From an uncultured Clostridia bacterium (lineage in GTDB: Bacteria; Bacillota; Clostridia; Oscillospirales; Ruminococcaceae): a stretch of 7,848 nt of DNA. The notes below the pieces were generated by a model, which was not told the DNA's origin, made no database searches, and saw nothing but the letters and a program-made list of their open reading frames with translations. Each line of letters begins with the position of its first letter. Within the stretch, counting starts at the first letter, position 1. A program made the translations under genes and the position numbers. Positions 1 through 6,589 of this stretch are shown here, piece by piece. The DNA lies in the NCBI GenBank assembly GCA_947625455.1, contig CANQOJ010000105.1, forward strand, positions 1 to 7,848, in the 5' to 3' direction.

Positions 1-474
1 GTAGGCGTTCTCCGTCACGATCCCATGGCTATGAAGCCGTTTATCGGTTACAATGTCGGCGATTACTGGGGGCACTGGCTCGAAATGGGCAAGAAACTCG
101 GCGACAAAGCGCCTAAGATATTCAACGTAAACTGGTTCAGACAGGACGAAAACGGCGACTTTATGTGGCCGGGATTTGGCGACAACATGCGCGTTCTCGA
201 CTGGATAATCAAGCGCTGTGAGGGCAAGGTTGACGCTGTTGAAACTCCTATAGGCTATCTGCCGAAAGCTGACGACATCAACCGCGCAGGCATTGAGGGC
301 GAGGTTTCAGAGGATACCATGAAGAAACTGCTTTCGGTTGACGTTGACCTTTGGAAGAAAGAAATTGCCGAGATGCGCAGATATTACGACGAGGACATCA
401 AGGCTAAGGGCGGAAATATCCCGCAGGCGCTGTATGACGAGCTTGATATGATCGAAAAGAGACTGAACAAGTAA
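1..474 (+). CDS. pckG: Phosphoenolpyruvate carboxykinase (GTP), C-terminal part
   Basis: The reading frame is open from the first base, so the gene begins upstream of the window; about 157 C-terminal residues are present. The enzyme interconverts oxaloacetate + GTP and phosphoenolpyruvate + CO2 + GDP in the cytoplasm. In anaerobic fermenters it often runs in the carboxylating direction. The fragment contains HDPMAMKPFIGYNVGDYW, PKIFNVNWFRQDENG, MWPGFGDNMRVLDW and TPIGYLPK. These correspond closely to the C-terminal guanine-nucleotide-binding end of animal and bacterial GTP-PEPCK and are unlike ATP-type PckA. The P-loop and metal site lie upstream and cannot be checked. The C-terminus ends in a Lys/Glu-rich helix, as is usual for the family. 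The stop codon (472-474) directly abuts a large palindrome that may terminate the transcript. The Met at base 25 is internal and is not the start. Confidence 0.95.
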   Translation, partial: VGVLRHDPMAMKPFIGYNVGDYWGHWLEMGKKLGDKAPKIFNVNWFRQDENGDFMWPGFGDNMRVLDWIIKRCEGKVDAVETPIGYLPKADDINRAGIEGEVSEDTMKKLLSVDVDLWKKEIAEMRRYYDEDIKAKGGNIPQALYDELDMIEKRLNK

Positions 475-684
475 TATACAGGGTAAAGTGGACAGTATAC
501 AGTTATGGTATTTGCTCCGCAAATGTTATTAGATTGTTTTTAAATTGTTAGAGCGTAAACCACCCACAAAGGTGATTTACGCTCTTTCCTTTAAAAACAA
601 TCTAATTATATCCGCGGAGCGTTTTGCGCGCAGCGCATAATGCGCGGATACCATGACTGTATACTGTCCAATGTCCACTGTATA
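475..684. repeat. Nested long palindrome (MITE-like or REP-like) between convergent genes
   Basis: About 210 bp of paired inverted repeats. The outer arms 490-511 and 648-669 match at 21 of 22 positions (core GGACAGTATACAGT). The middle arms 529-544 and 590-605 are a perfect 16 bp pair. The inner arms 550-564 and 571-585 match at 14 of 15 around a 6-nt loop. A further pairing (475-481 with 678-684) extends the ends, and the right side carries a second CTGTATACTG copy. The right arm has an extra GC-rich stretch (about 609-650) not matched on the left. There is no ORF inside. The shape fits a non-autonomous mobile repeat or a folded intergenic repeat that may also serve as a two-way terminator. 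No clear target-site duplication was identified. Confidence 0.75.
550..593 (+). terminator. Possible terminator hairpin downstream of pckG
   Basis: This is the innermost stem of the palindrome: 15 bp with one mismatch and loop CACAAA, followed by a broken T-tract (TTCCTTT). The T-tract is weak, but the hairpin is strong and it is the first such structure after the pckG stop. Confidence 0.4.
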
Positions 685-722
685 CTGCGCCCAAATCAAC
701 GTATGGTCAAGCAAAGTAACGT

Positions 723-1160
723 TTATTTAGCCAGCACCGTCAATATTCCTCCGGCTTCTGCCGAAGATATGTCCGCGCCAACTATGATACCGTCAATTAC
801 AATAAGGTTTGCGCATAAAGGCACGGGATTTTTGCTGTCGGAATTTTGTATTGAATAGGTGTACTTTTTCGCGTAATATGCGCGGTATTTTCGCAGGTCA
901 AATCCTTGCTCACGCTGAATTGCATTGTACTGTTCATATGCTTCGTCAAAGTTTGAGGGAATGCGGATTTCCTCTATCTTGTCGGGTACAATCCCAACTT
1001 CATATCCAAAGCTTTCTATGTATGCAGTGCGCTCACGGTCGGTTGCACCTGAAATGCCCTCGGATTTTTGCCCCGTAAGCCTTATTATCCCCCAGATTGC
1101 TGCTGTGATGATAAGTATAACGCCGATTAAAACAGCTTTTCTTGAACGCCCTCTTGCCAT
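723..1160 (-). CDS. DUF4830 domain-containing membrane-anchored protein
   Basis: A 145-residue protein of unknown function. A basic N-terminus (MARGRSRK) is followed by one hydrophobic segment at about residues 9-29, so it is probably anchored with the C-terminal domain outside the membrane. Residues 42-143 resemble DUF4830. They show an RTAYIESFGYEV opening, then IRIPSNFDEAYEQYNAIQ, the REQGFDLRKY block, a Tyr-rich YTYSIQN strand, and a closing LIVIDGIIVGADISS segment. The family is common in Clostridia and has no assigned activity. The ATG start fits the membrane-anchor topology; upstream lies a G-rich GGGGTAAG that is only a fair ribosome site. The gene is convergent with pckG and divergent from ugpC, so it is probably monocistronic. 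Family assignment is from remembered motif pattern. Confidence 0.8.
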   Translation of the reverse strand: MARGRSRKAVLIGVILIITAAIWGIIRLTGQKSEGISGATDRERTAYIESFGYEVGIVPDKIEEIRIPSNFDEAYEQYNAIQREQGFDLRKYRAYYAKKYTYSIQNSDSKNPVPLCANLIVIDGIIVGADISSAEAGGILTVLAK

Positions 1161-1236
1161 TGTTCTTACCCCATTTCTGTTTTTTCTTATACATATATAT
1201 GTTCTTAACTGTTATTTTAATACAAGCCGAAGTCAA

Positions 1237-1324
1237 GCTAGAGGCTAGAAGTTGAGAGATTAGAGGCTAGAACTAAGGTAGAATTAGAATCTAGCCTCTA
1301 ACTTCTCAATATCTAGCCTCTAGC
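1237..1324. repeat. Inverted repeat built from TAGAGGCTAGA units
   Basis: Two 35-nt arms (1237-1271 and 1290-1324) pair at 31 of 35 positions around an 18-nt loop. Each arm has a TAGAGGCTAGA-type sequence at both ends, so the motif occurs four times, two in each orientation. It lies between the divergent DUF4830 and ugpC genes. There is no T-tract, so it is not a classical terminator. It is probably a dispersed intergenic repeat or small MITE-like element, unrelated in sequence to the palindrome at 475-684. Confidence 0.75.
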
Positions 1325-1549
1325 AACTATATATTGTGCAAAAGTCACGAAAAACACATAGGCAAGTTTGTTTAATGCGCCAAAAATTTGGTTTTATCAT
1401 TGAGTTCAGAGCATTTTAGGGGTGTTTTTTGTGCAAAACGCCGAATGAACCGCCTGATTTTGTGGGAAAAGTTGTAAACGTTGGTGAATGTGTATAAAGT
1501 ATTTCTAAAATATTTGTTGGTTTATGCACTTTTATTTTTTCATAGAATT
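1325..1549. other. Non-coding upstream region of ugpC
   Basis: No credible gene in this stretch. It holds a 10-bp direct repeat TTGTGCAAAA at 1334-1343 and 1429-1438. A small hairpin pairs 1421-1428 with 1435-1442 (one G-T pair) and overlaps the second repeat copy. A TGTAAACG at 1473-1480 resembles half of a catabolite-response element, but the second half does not match. These could be operator sites for the sugar-transport ATPase; nothing here is conclusive. Confidence 0.3.
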
Positions 1550-1558
1550 TGGTATCAT
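1550..1558 (+). promoter_or_regulatory. Probable extended -10 promoter of ugpC
   Basis: TGG followed by TATCAT forms an extended -10 element 48 bp before the start codon. The -35 region (about 1530-1535) is poor, which extended -10 promoters tolerate. Confidence 0.4.
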
Positions 1559-1590
1559 ATTATTAGCAAATGATTGCTATTTTTTCTTTC

Positions 1591-1596
1591 AGGAGG
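1591..1596 (+). promoter_or_regulatory. Shine-Dalgarno fixing the ugpC start
   Basis: AGGAGG lies 10 nt before ATG 1607. It rules out the upstream in-frame start codon at 1574, which would place the ribosome site inside the gene and add 11 non-homologous residues. Confidence 0.85.
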
Positions 1597-1606
1597 TTGT
1601 ATAATA

Positions 1607-2743
1607 ATGGCAAGTTTAGAGGCAAGAAACATTTATAAACGCTATCCCGGAGGAGTTACGGCTGTTACTGATTTCAACATCAAAATCAAGGACAAGGAAT
1701 TTATCGTCCTGGTTGGTCCTTCGGGCTGCGGAAAATCTACTACCCTGCGTATGATCGCAGGTCTTGAGGAGATTTCCGAGGGAGAACTTTACATCGGCGA
1801 CCGTCTTGTAAACGACGTTGCACCCAAGGACAGAGATATTGCAATGGTTTTCCAGAACTACGCTCTTTATCCTCATATGACTGTTTTCGATAATATCGCT
1901 TTTGGTCTGAAACTGCGCAAAGTGCCTAAGGACGAGATTAAGAAGCTTGTTGAAGAAGCGGCTAAGAGCCTTGATATTGCGCACCTGCTTGACAGAAAGC
2001 CTAAGGCATTGTCGGGCGGTCAAAGACAGCGTGTTGCGCTCGGACGCGCTATCGTCCGCAATCCTAAGGTGTTCCTGCTTGACGAGCCGCTGTCAAACCT
2101 TGACGCAAAGCTTCGTGCGCAGATGCGTACCGAAATCGCTAAACTGCACAAGAAAATCGGCACGACATTTATCTACGTTACTCACGACCAGACAGAAGCT
2201 ATGACAATGGGCGACAGAATTGTCGTTATGAAAGACGGCTTTGTTCAGCAAATCGACTCTCCAATGAACCTCTACGAAAATCCGTGCAACAAGTTCGTTG
2301 CAGGCTTTATAGGTTCTCCGCAGATGAACTTTATCAACAATGCAAAGGTTATTGAAAAGGATAACAAGTACTTTGTTGAGTTCGGCGACGAGAGCAAGAA
2401 GTTCTATATTGAGGTTCCCGCAGGCAGAGTTGACGAGAGCGTTCTTCAGAAATATGCAGGCAAGGAAGTTGTCTTAGGCTTCCGTCCCGAAAATATTCAT
2501 GATGAAGAAGCGTTCCTTGCAACTGCAAAAACAGGCATCTTCGAGGCTTATGTAGAAGTTGCAGAACAGCTTGGCGCTGAAACGTATCTGTATCTTGACT
2601 GCTGCGGAATTTCGCTCACTGCCCGCGTATCTTCAAGATGCCCCGCCCGCCCGCAGGATACTGTACGCCTTGGAATTGATCCGAACAGGATTCACCTTTT
2701 CGATCCTACAAACGAGTTTTGCCTTAACAACAACATGAATTGA
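1607..2743 (+). CDS. ugpC: Carbohydrate ABC transporter ATP-binding protein (UgpC/MsmX/MalK family)
   Basis: A 378-residue ATPase that energises carbohydrate ABC importers at the cytoplasmic face of the membrane. All ATPase motifs are intact: Walker A GPSGCGKST (37-45), Q-loop Gln83 in VFQNYALYPH, signature LSGGQ (135-139), Walker B VFLLDE (155-160), D-loop SNLD (163-166) and switch His193 in THDQTEAM. Residues from about 235 form the MalK-type regulatory/TOBE region (GSPQMNF, then GFRPENI at 291-297). Length is normal for the family. No permease or binding-protein genes are adjacent and a terminator follows immediately, so this is a stand-alone gene. In Gram-positives such lone ATPases (MsmX) serve several sugar importers, and that role is inferred here. 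Whether it should be called ugpC or msmX cannot be settled from sequence. Confidence 0.95.
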   Translation: MASLEARNIYKRYPGGVTAVTDFNIKIKDKEFIVLVGPSGCGKSTTLRMIAGLEEISEGELYIGDRLVNDVAPKDRDIAMVFQNYALYPHMTVFDNIAFGLKLRKVPKDEIKKLVEEAAKSLDIAHLLDRKPKALSGGQRQRVALGRAIVRNPKVFLLDEPLSNLDAKLRAQMRTEIAKLHKKIGTTFIYVTHDQTEAMTMGDRIVVMKDGFVQQIDSPMNLYENPCNKFVAGFIGSPQMNFINNAKVIEKDNKYFVEFGDESKKFYIEVPAGRVDESVLQKYAGKEVVLGFRPENIHDEEAFLATAKTGIFEAYVEVAEQLGAETYLYLDCCGISLTARVSSRCPARPQDTVRLGIDPNRIHLFDPTNEFCLNNNMN

Positions 2744-2761
2744 TTTTATGTTAAACAACAG

Positions 2762-2794
2762 CCGACCGTGGTCTAAAACTACGGTCGGTTTTCT
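2762..2794 (+). terminator. Rho-independent terminator of ugpC
   Basis: An 8-bp perfect stem, CCGACCGT (2762-2769) with ACGGTCGG (2781-2788), extended by G-T and G-C pairs, is followed by TTTTCT. It lies 18 nt after the stop codon. Confidence 0.88.
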
Positions 2795-2839
2795 GTATCC
2801 GCAATTTCTTAAAATTTGGTTACAATTATGTAATAAATA

Positions 2840-2867
2840 TTGATTTTATTTTTTTAAGTGATATAAT
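2840..2867 (+). promoter_or_regulatory. Promoter of the LTA-synthase-like gene
   Basis: TTGATT (-35, 2840-2845), a 16-nt spacer and consensus TATAAT (-10, 2862-2867), preceded by TG (2859-2860) as an extended -10. Transcription would begin at about 2874, giving a leader near 140 nt. Confidence 0.75.
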
Positions 2868-2916
2868 GGTTTTGGTAAATATTTTTTTGACGAATTATAC
2901 GGTTTTTTGTCAAGGC

Positions 2917-2924
2917 AAGGAGGG
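2917..2924 (+). promoter_or_regulatory. Orphan Shine-Dalgarno in the leader of the LTA-synthase-like gene
   Basis: AAGGAGGG is as strong as the ribosome site of the LRR gene downstream, but no ATG, GTG or TTG follows at a workable distance; only ATT (2929) is correctly placed. The frame containing that ATT is open from 2866 to a TGA at 3013-3015, which overlaps the next ATG as ATGA. It may mark a short leader peptide with a rare start, or a decayed start site. Confidence 0.35.
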
Positions 2925-3011
2925 TAAAATTAAAACAACATCTTTAAAATCCCGTGCATTTCTGCTACACCGCAATCTGCTAAAAATCTTTAAACAAATC
3001 GAGGAATTATT

Positions 3012-5153
3012 ATGACAAAACAAGAAATTTCTAAATTGCTTAACAAACGCTCTTTACGCGCGCAAATCCTTTCGGCGCTGTTTTTCCCCTTGGCAATACT
3101 GTATCACGAACTGATCTTAAGAATATTCGACAGCGAATTTACAAGCTTCTTCTCGGCGGGTTTGATTATAACCGTACTTTTTTCTCTGGCAGGCGGGCTT
3201 TTGATTTCGCTTTTACTTGACGTTATTCCGAACAAAAAAGTTTCGAGAATAATCGGTATAGTACTGATTGCGGCGCAAACGGTGATTTTCTGCATTGAGC
3301 GCGGGTGCCGTTCGCTTTTCGGACTGTATTTCGGAATTACCACCGTAAGCACCATGACGGGTAATGCGCTGGGCGGATTCGGCGGGTTTGTATGGTCGGG
3401 ATTTTTAAGCATAATCCCGTTCTTTTTGCTGTCTCTTATACCGCTTGCGGTGTTTATCGTTTTTAACAAGGTCATAATAAGCGACAAACCGAATGACGGC
3501 GCAGTGAGGATTTCTATGGGCTCGGCGGCGGTTGTCTGTCATATCGCGGCGCTTTTAATGTCGCTGTTCGGCGGTGCGAAAAACTATTTTACCTATGATT
3601 TTACAGCAAACAACGCCGTGCCGAATTTCGGCCTTGGCGCAACGCTTCGTATGGAGATTGAATATGCCGTTATCGGGATACCGGAGCCCGAACTTGGCGG
3701 GTATATCGAAAGCAACACGTTTTCGGAACAGTCCAACTCTTCCGACAGCGAGCCTGCCGTGGATTCCGAAAATTCCGAGGACAGCAGTTCTGTTTCCGAA
3801 GAACCCAAAGTATACGGATATAATCAAATGAACATTGACTTTGACGCACTGTCCGCACAGACAAACGACAAGACTCTTAAATCAATGCACGAGTATTTCA
3901 AGAGCCTTTCGCCGTCACAGCAAAACAAGTATACGGGAATGTTCAAAGGCAAAAACTTGATTTTCATCACCGCAGAGGCTTTCTCGCCGTATTTCATAAG
4001 CGAAGAACTTACACCGACGCTTTATCGTCTTACGCACGAGGGATTTGTGTTTAACAACTATTATCAGCCCGACTGGACGCAGTCAACAGTGGGCGGAGAA
4101 GTTGCAAATATCACGGGAATAATTCCGTCGTGGATAAACGGAAAGTGGGCGTCTGCCGCGGCGGCAAATGACTATATGCCATTTACTATTGCAAACAGGC
4201 TTTCTGCGCTTGGATACAGCACGCCCGCATGGCATAATCACACCTACAATTATTACGACAGGAACAAATATCTTCCCGCTTTCGGATATGACTATAAAGG
4301 CGCTTACGGCGGAGGGCTTACAATTCCGAGCGAGGGGTGCTGGCCCGAATCAGACCTTGAAATGATTGAGGCGACTGTGGACGGATATACTGATGATTTT
4401 ATAAACCAAGGCACGCCGTTTTCGGTTTATTATATGACGGTCAGCGCACACGCTGAATATAACTTCGGCGGCAACGATATGGCAAAAAAGAACAAGGAAA
4501 TTGCACAGGCGGCTTATCCGGACGCGTCAGAGGCAGTGCAGGCTTATGTTGCAAGCAGTCTTGAACTCGAATATGCAATGGAACATCTTGTAAATACGCT
4601 TGAAGAAAAAGGCATTGCCGACGACACTTTGATAGTACTGACCGCAGACCATTATCCGTATGCTCTTGCTTCGGGAAACACGGACTATTACAACGAACTT
4701 AGGGGATTTACGGACACGGAGCTTGTTACTTCGCGATATAAAAATTCGCTTATAATGTGGTCGGGCTGTATTGAAGAACCGATTGAAATCAACACGCCGT
4801 GCTATTCTGTTGATATTCTGCCAACACTTTTAAACTTGTTTGGGCTTGAATACGACTCTCGGATTATAATCGGACGCGACATTTTCGCTGAAAACTATGA
4901 CGCAAGCGAATATTCAAGCTGTATGCCGCTTGTAATTTTTGCCAACAATCACGGTCAGGGAAACAGCTGGATAACCGCCGCGGGAGTTTACGAGGCGTCA
5001 ACGGGAATTTTCACACCGAATGAAGGCATAACCGTAAATTCCGATTATGTCAGCCGTGTAAACCGCCTTGTCGAGGGCAAGGTAAATTATTCAAAGCTTA
5101 TACTTTCCAAAAATTACTATAAGTCGGTATTCCCGCAGGGATTTGAGCCGTGA
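3012..5153 (+). CDS. LTA synthase family protein (membrane sulfatase-fold phosphoglycerol transferase)
   Basis: A 713-residue enzyme. The family transfers glycerol-phosphate from phosphatidylglycerol to build lipoteichoic acid, or similar polymers, outside the membrane. Five hydrophobic segments occur at about residues 17-37, 46-70, 79-97, 127-153 and 168-188. A Ser/Glu/Asp-rich linker (about 233-265) joins them to an extracellular alkaline-phosphatase-like domain (about 312-625). By comparison with S. aureus LtaS, the metal and catalytic residues are Glu322 (NLIFITAEAF), nucleophile Thr359 (QSTVGGE), His480 (VSAHAEY) and Asp546-His547 (TADHYPY). All are present, so it is predicted active. 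Start ATG 3012 follows GAGG at 3001-3004. It has its own promoter. No obvious terminator follows, so read-through into the lipoprotein gene is possible. Substrate may differ from classical LTA in this lineage. Confidence 0.9.
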   Translation: MTKQEISKLLNKRSLRAQILSALFFPLAILYHELILRIFDSEFTSFFSAGLIITVLFSLAGGLLISLLLDVIPNKKVSRIIGIVLIAAQTVIFCIERGCRSLFGLYFGITTVSTMTGNALGGFGGFVWSGFLSIIPFFLLSLIPLAVFIVFNKVIISDKPNDGAVRISMGSAAVVCHIAALLMSLFGGAKNYFTYDFTANNAVPNFGLGATLRMEIEYAVIGIPEPELGGYIESNTFSEQSNSSDSEPAVDSENSEDSSSVSEEPKVYGYNQMNIDFDALSAQTNDKTLKSMHEYFKSLSPSQQNKYTGMFKGKNLIFITAEAFSPYFISEELTPTLYRLTHEGFVFNNYYQPDWTQSTVGGEVANITGIIPSWINGKWASAAAANDYMPFTIANRLSALGYSTPAWHNHTYNYYDRNKYLPAFGYDYKGAYGGGLTIPSEGCWPESDLEMIEATVDGYTDDFINQGTPFSVYYMTVSAHAEYNFGGNDMAKKNKEIAQAAYPDASEAVQAYVASSLELEYAMEHLVNTLEEKGIADDTLIVLTADHYPYALASGNTDYYNELRGFTDTELVTSRYKNSLIMWSGCIEEPIEINTPCYSVDILPTLLNLFGLEYDSRIIIGRDIFAENYDASEYSSCMPLVIFANNHGQGNSWITAAGVYEASTGIFTPNEGITVNSDYVSRVNRLVEGKVNYSKLILSKNYYKSVFPQGFEP

Positions 5154-5302
5154 TTTAGATTTTAAAAGGATTTTTGTTGGGGAACATCTTGCTGAAACGC
5201 GATTTAATAGTTCAAACTTTAAACGGCTTTATCGGCTAAAGCTGCTCGTCTGTTCTGATTAGGCGGTATTTTCATAAATGCTTATACTTCAAGGAGGGAA
5301 CA

Positions 5303-6421
5303 ATGAAAAAAGCGAAAATCTTATCGGCAGTTTTGGCGGCGGCGCTTTTGCTTTCGGGGTGCAATAGCGAAAGTTCCCTGCAAAACTCACAGCAGAGCAG
5401 TTTGTCATCTTCAAGTTCGTTAAGCAGTTCAAGTTCATCATCTTCCGTTGCTTCAACATCAAGCAATTCCTCTTCGTTTGAAAATTCTTCGGATAAAGTT
5501 GAAAGTTCTTCAAGTTCTGCTATTTCAAGCAGTTCACAGTTGAGTGAAAGCAGTTCAAATACCGCAAGTTCAACAAGCAAACCCGCTTCAAGTTTGTCAA
5601 CTCACTCTTTCAGAAGAGACACGGTGACAATTCAAGGCAGAAAGTACGATATAGCTGAAACAACTTCTTTGCAGTTAGAAACCCGCGAGGTTACAAATGA
5701 TGATGTTGTGGAAATCGGCAAGCTTGCAAACCTTATGTCCTTGTATTTAAGCAGTAATCAAATCAGCGATATAACTCCGCTTGCAAATCTTACTAAATTG
5801 GAGATTTTAATTCTGAGCAAAAATGAAATCAGCGATATAACGCCGCTTGCAAAACTCAAAAAACTAACAAAATTGGATCTTCAAGATAACCAAATCAGCG
5901 ATATAACGCCGCTTTCAAATCTTAATAAACTGGAGATTTTGGATCTGAACGATAATCAAATCGGCGATATAAAGCCGATTTCTAATCTTACTAATCTGAC
6001 ATATTTGGGTTTGACATATAATCAAATCGACGACATAAAGCCTCTTGCTAATCTTACTTATCTGACAAAATTGGGATTGTGGGGAAACCAAATCAGCGAT
6101 ATAACTCCGCTTGCTAATCTTTCTAGTCTGACAAATTTGAGTTTGGGAGAAAATCAAATCAGTGATTTAACGCCGCTTGCTAATCTTACTGATCTGACAT
6201 ATTTGGAGTTGTGGGAAAACCAAATCGGCGATATAACTCCGCTTGCTGATCTTACTGATTTGACATATTTGAGTTTGGGAGATAATCAAATCAGCGATAT
6301 AACTCCGCTTGCTAATCTTACTACTAATCTGACAAATTTGAGTCTGAATAATAATCAAATCAGCGAAGAAGATAAAACTTGGCTTAAACAGCAACTTCCA
6401 AAATGTAAAATATCTTTTTAA
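5303..6421 (+). CDS. Leucine-rich-repeat lipoprotein with a serine-rich linker
   Basis: A 372-residue surface lipoprotein of unknown ligand. The signal peptide MKKAKILSAVLAAALLLSGC has lipobox LSGC, with Cys20 as the lipidated residue. Residues 23-98 are a low-complexity linker dominated by Ser, suitable for spanning the wall. A short unassigned segment (about 102-137, QGRKYDIAETTSLQL) precedes the LRR array. Residues 138-357 carry ten NxI-type turns (NQISDITPLANL) at an exact 22-residue period, from Asn152 to Asn328, with the last one residue late (Asn351). This is the internalin-like LRR class, generally a protein-binding solenoid. A short C-terminal cap (EEDKTWLKQQLPKCKISF) closes it. Start ATG 5303 has AAGGAGGG 4 nt upstream. 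It lies 149 bp after the LTA-synthase-like gene with no strong promoter seen between. The partner is unknown. Confidence 0.9.
   Translation: MKKAKILSAVLAAALLLSGCNSESSLQNSQQSSLSSSSSLSSSSSSSSVASTSSNSSSFENSSDKVESSSSSAISSSSQLSESSSNTASSTSKPASSLSTHSFRRDTVTIQGRKYDIAETTSLQLETREVTNDDVVEIGKLANLMSLYLSSNQISDITPLANLTKLEILILSKNEISDITPLAKLKKLTKLDLQDNQISDITPLSNLNKLEILDLNDNQIGDIKPISNLTNLTYLGLTYNQIDDIKPLANLTYLTKLGLWGNQISDITPLANLSSLTNLSLGENQISDLTPLANLTDLTYLELWENQIGDITPLADLTDLTYLSLGDNQISDITPLANLTTNLTNLSLNNNQISEEDKTWLKQQLPKCKISF
5714..6366 (+). repeat. 66-bp tandem repeat encoding the LRR array
   Basis: Ten turns at a 66-bp period, one codon longer (69 bp) between the last two because of an extra ACT. The later units (from about 6100) are more alike in DNA than the early ones, suggesting recent expansion or gene conversion at the 3' end. 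Confidence 0.85.
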
Positions 6422-6453
6422 CATCTGTTAATCCCTACATATATTAATAAACA

Positions 6454-6472
6454 CGCCCCCTCGGGCGGGTTT
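6454..6472 (+). terminator. Weak terminator after the LRR gene
   Basis: CGCCC (6454-6458) pairs with GGGCG (6463-6467) around a 4-nt loop, followed by GGTTT. The stem is short and the T-run is only three, so termination may be partial. Confidence 0.45.
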
Positions 6473-6543
6473 CATGCCATTTAAAATTGAACCTGCATAT
6501 AGTTTTAATAAATGCCTTCACCCGTAAATTCAAAGAAAACCTA

Positions 6544-6572
6544 TTTACTTTTTTCTGAAAACGTGGTATAAT
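6544..6572 (+). promoter_or_regulatory. Promoter of the Rpn-like gene
   Basis: TTTACT (-35, 6544-6549), a 17-nt spacer and consensus TATAAT (6567-6572) with an upstream TGG extended -10. The predicted transcript start near 6579 leaves a leader of only about 10-20 nt before the GTG start codon. Confidence 0.75.
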
Positions 6573-6589
6573 ATAAGTGGGGAAAGGGC

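Noticed and set aside
475..684. Small RNA gene or CRISPR-like array
   Set aside because: Repeats are inverted and nested rather than evenly spaced direct repeats, and there is no promoter evidence for an RNA gene.
640..1248. Plus-strand ORFs opposite the DUF4830 gene
   Set aside because: Shadows of the minus-strand gene; the minus frame has a coherent membrane anchor plus a recognisable domain.
1473..1488. Catabolite-response-element-like site upstream of ugpC
   Set aside because: Only the TGTAAACG half fits; the other half diverges at several key positions.
5174..5239. Possible 21-codon ORF (TTG start) in the gap before the LRR gene
   Set aside because: Very short, non-ATG start, weak ribosome site and no recognisable family.
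5272..5580. Minus-strand ORF rich in Glu/Leu opposite the LRR gene
   Set aside because: It is the complement of the serine-rich coding tract; the composition is explained by antisense serine codons and it has no ribosome site.
5915..6424. Minus-strand ORFs with repeated ISKISKRSYIADLI-like sequence
   Set aside because: Antisense shadow of the 66-bp LRR repeat, not a repeat protein in its own right.
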